Source of the DNA: Gymnopilus junonius
Taxonomy: Eukaryota > Basidiomycota > Agaricomycetes > Agaricales > Galerinaceae
Length of the DNA: 20,083 nucleotides
Direction of reading: 5' to 3'
Assembly: GCA_015501075.1 (NCBI GenBank)
Contig: JADNYJ010000576.1
Location: 1 to 20,083 of the forward strand
Positions 19,182 through 20,083 of the stretch are shown here, piece after piece. The notes beneath the pieces are model-generated. The model made no database searches and was not told the DNA's origin. It worked only from the letters and a program-made list of their open reading frames with translations. A program made the position numbers and the translations under genes. Every line of letters begins with the position of its first letter. The stretch's first letter is position 1.

Positions 19182-20083
19182 TGATTACGACGCCCTTTTG
19201 CTACAAACTCGTTGATGCACTCTCAACCGAGCAATCTATCGCCGCGCCGCAATCTACGGAATCTTTGCGCGCTTCCAAGTGGCAATGGGTATCCACAGAT
19301 CGGCCCCACTTTCTGCGGTACATTCTCCCCAAACGAGGCTGGCGGTTCTGAGATCGCTTCGCGTGTCGGTGTGCCTGGAGATGAAGACTCTGGAGGCGAA
19401 TAAGTTTCCTCCTATTCCTTGTGGCTTGTGAGCGGAAGGAGAAGGAGTAGGTGGTAGGCGACGGAAGTCCATTCGAAGGGAGACAAGGACTGGGTGGAGG
19501 AGCAGTGGGACGGGGAAGTCGACAACGTCTGTGGAATGTCATCGAGCTACTTTCAGGGCTAACTGCTATCAGCGCCGCTCTTGGTTGATTCTTGCAACGG
19601 CATGCTCAGGGAGCGCCGTCACGTCAGCCGTACGTCAATACGCTCACCTTGCCCCATAAGCTGCCTCTTCCTTTTCTTGCCCGTCGGGTCCTCCCCCATA
19701 TCCCCATCCCTTTGAATCGGGTCATCTCGCTGCCGCCGCCTCCTCCCCTACACATTCCAATGCGGCCACTCTCACCACTGCGGTTCTCCAATTGCCCGCC
19801 GTACAACCATGCAACACCCAGGAAGAAGATCGCCTGCGCAGTCCATTCCTGTTACTTGAAAGAGAGAATTCGGAAGTAGTGAATGAGTTATCAGCCCTGG
19901 AAGTCAAGTGCATGGGAGCTCAGGGCTCCTGCCTCCGTTGCAGACTTACCGTCTAGCTATGACTCGTCGTCGGGCTCGATATCATTATCCGCCACTGCCC
20001 ATCCCGGCCAAGGCGGACGTTATGGTGGAGGGTGGGTGTGGCGGCGGTATGGGATGGATGGATGAGGGTGCTGGTGCAAGTCG
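19182..20083. other. Unassigned GC-richer region at the window end
   Basis: Many overlapping short frames on both strands (for example minus 19201-19542 and plus 19592-19879) are rich in P, R and S, the usual result of C/T-rich DNA, with no recognised motif. A GTAAGT donor-like site on the minus strand near 19945-19950 follows the acidic stretch ADNDIEPDDES, which ends at a TAG, so no exon can be defended. Confidence 0.35.

Noticed and set aside
18973..19215. Plus-strand ORF of 80 codons
   Set aside because: It is overlapped by a longer minus-strand frame and by another plus frame; nothing distinguishes it from chance in GC-richer DNA.
1..20083. tRNA or rRNA genes, CRISPR arrays, telomere repeats
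   Set aside because: No TTCGA-type T-loop with matching acceptor stem, no regular spaced repeats and no TTAGGG arrays were found on either strand by eye.

Overview
The window reads as nuclear DNA of a filamentous fungus, most likely a mushroom-forming basidiomycete (Agaricomycetes). The grounds are short GT-AG introns (48-114 nt), the C-terminal end of a heme-thiolate (unspecific) peroxygenase, a fungal-type hAT transposon, and genes interrupted by many small introns. No bacterial operons, tRNA, rRNA or CRISPR structures were seen. All exon models come from reading splice signals and frames by eye; no similarity search was possible.

Layout. (1) 2-355: the 3' end of a peroxygenase gene. (2) 356-2911: gene-poor DNA with two coding-like but broken minus-strand stretches (2277-2918). 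(3) 2912-3900: a two-exon gene for a secreted protein of about 307 residues. (4) 4.4-7.76 kb: a decayed block on the minus strand, with four intron-like sequences, three of which share an AT-rich donor end, between S/T/P/A-rich, Q/H-rich and charged coding-like segments. (5) 9286-10090: a compact five-exon gene for a 169-residue protein whose C-terminus resembles the calcium site of LecB/PA-IIL lectins. (6) 10.1-11.9 kb: nothing confidently assigned. (7) 12.0-18.06 kb: a transposon cluster that destroyed one gene. It holds a 264-bp terminal-inverted-repeat element, a 233-bp Tc1/mariner-like MITE with TA target duplication, and a 3278-bp hAT element with an exact 8-bp target duplication. The last two lie inside the remains of a DHA1-type (Qdr/Aqr1-like) major facilitator transporter gene. 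(8) 18.1-20.08 kb: one weak minus-strand ORF and unassigned DNA.

The best supported result is at 13344-16665. The transporter's conserved motif is cut between GIYYV and APLLGP by the hAT element, and the two halves join in frame once the element and one target copy are removed. The rest of the transporter is readable to 18064 but carries at least five frameshifts and one lost splice donor. The transposase is also broken: one in-frame TGA and three exon sets each one nucleotide short. I found no evidence for a new multi-gene system. The less familiar material is the two intact small genes (2912-3900 and 9286-10090) and the decayed 4.4-7.7 kb block.
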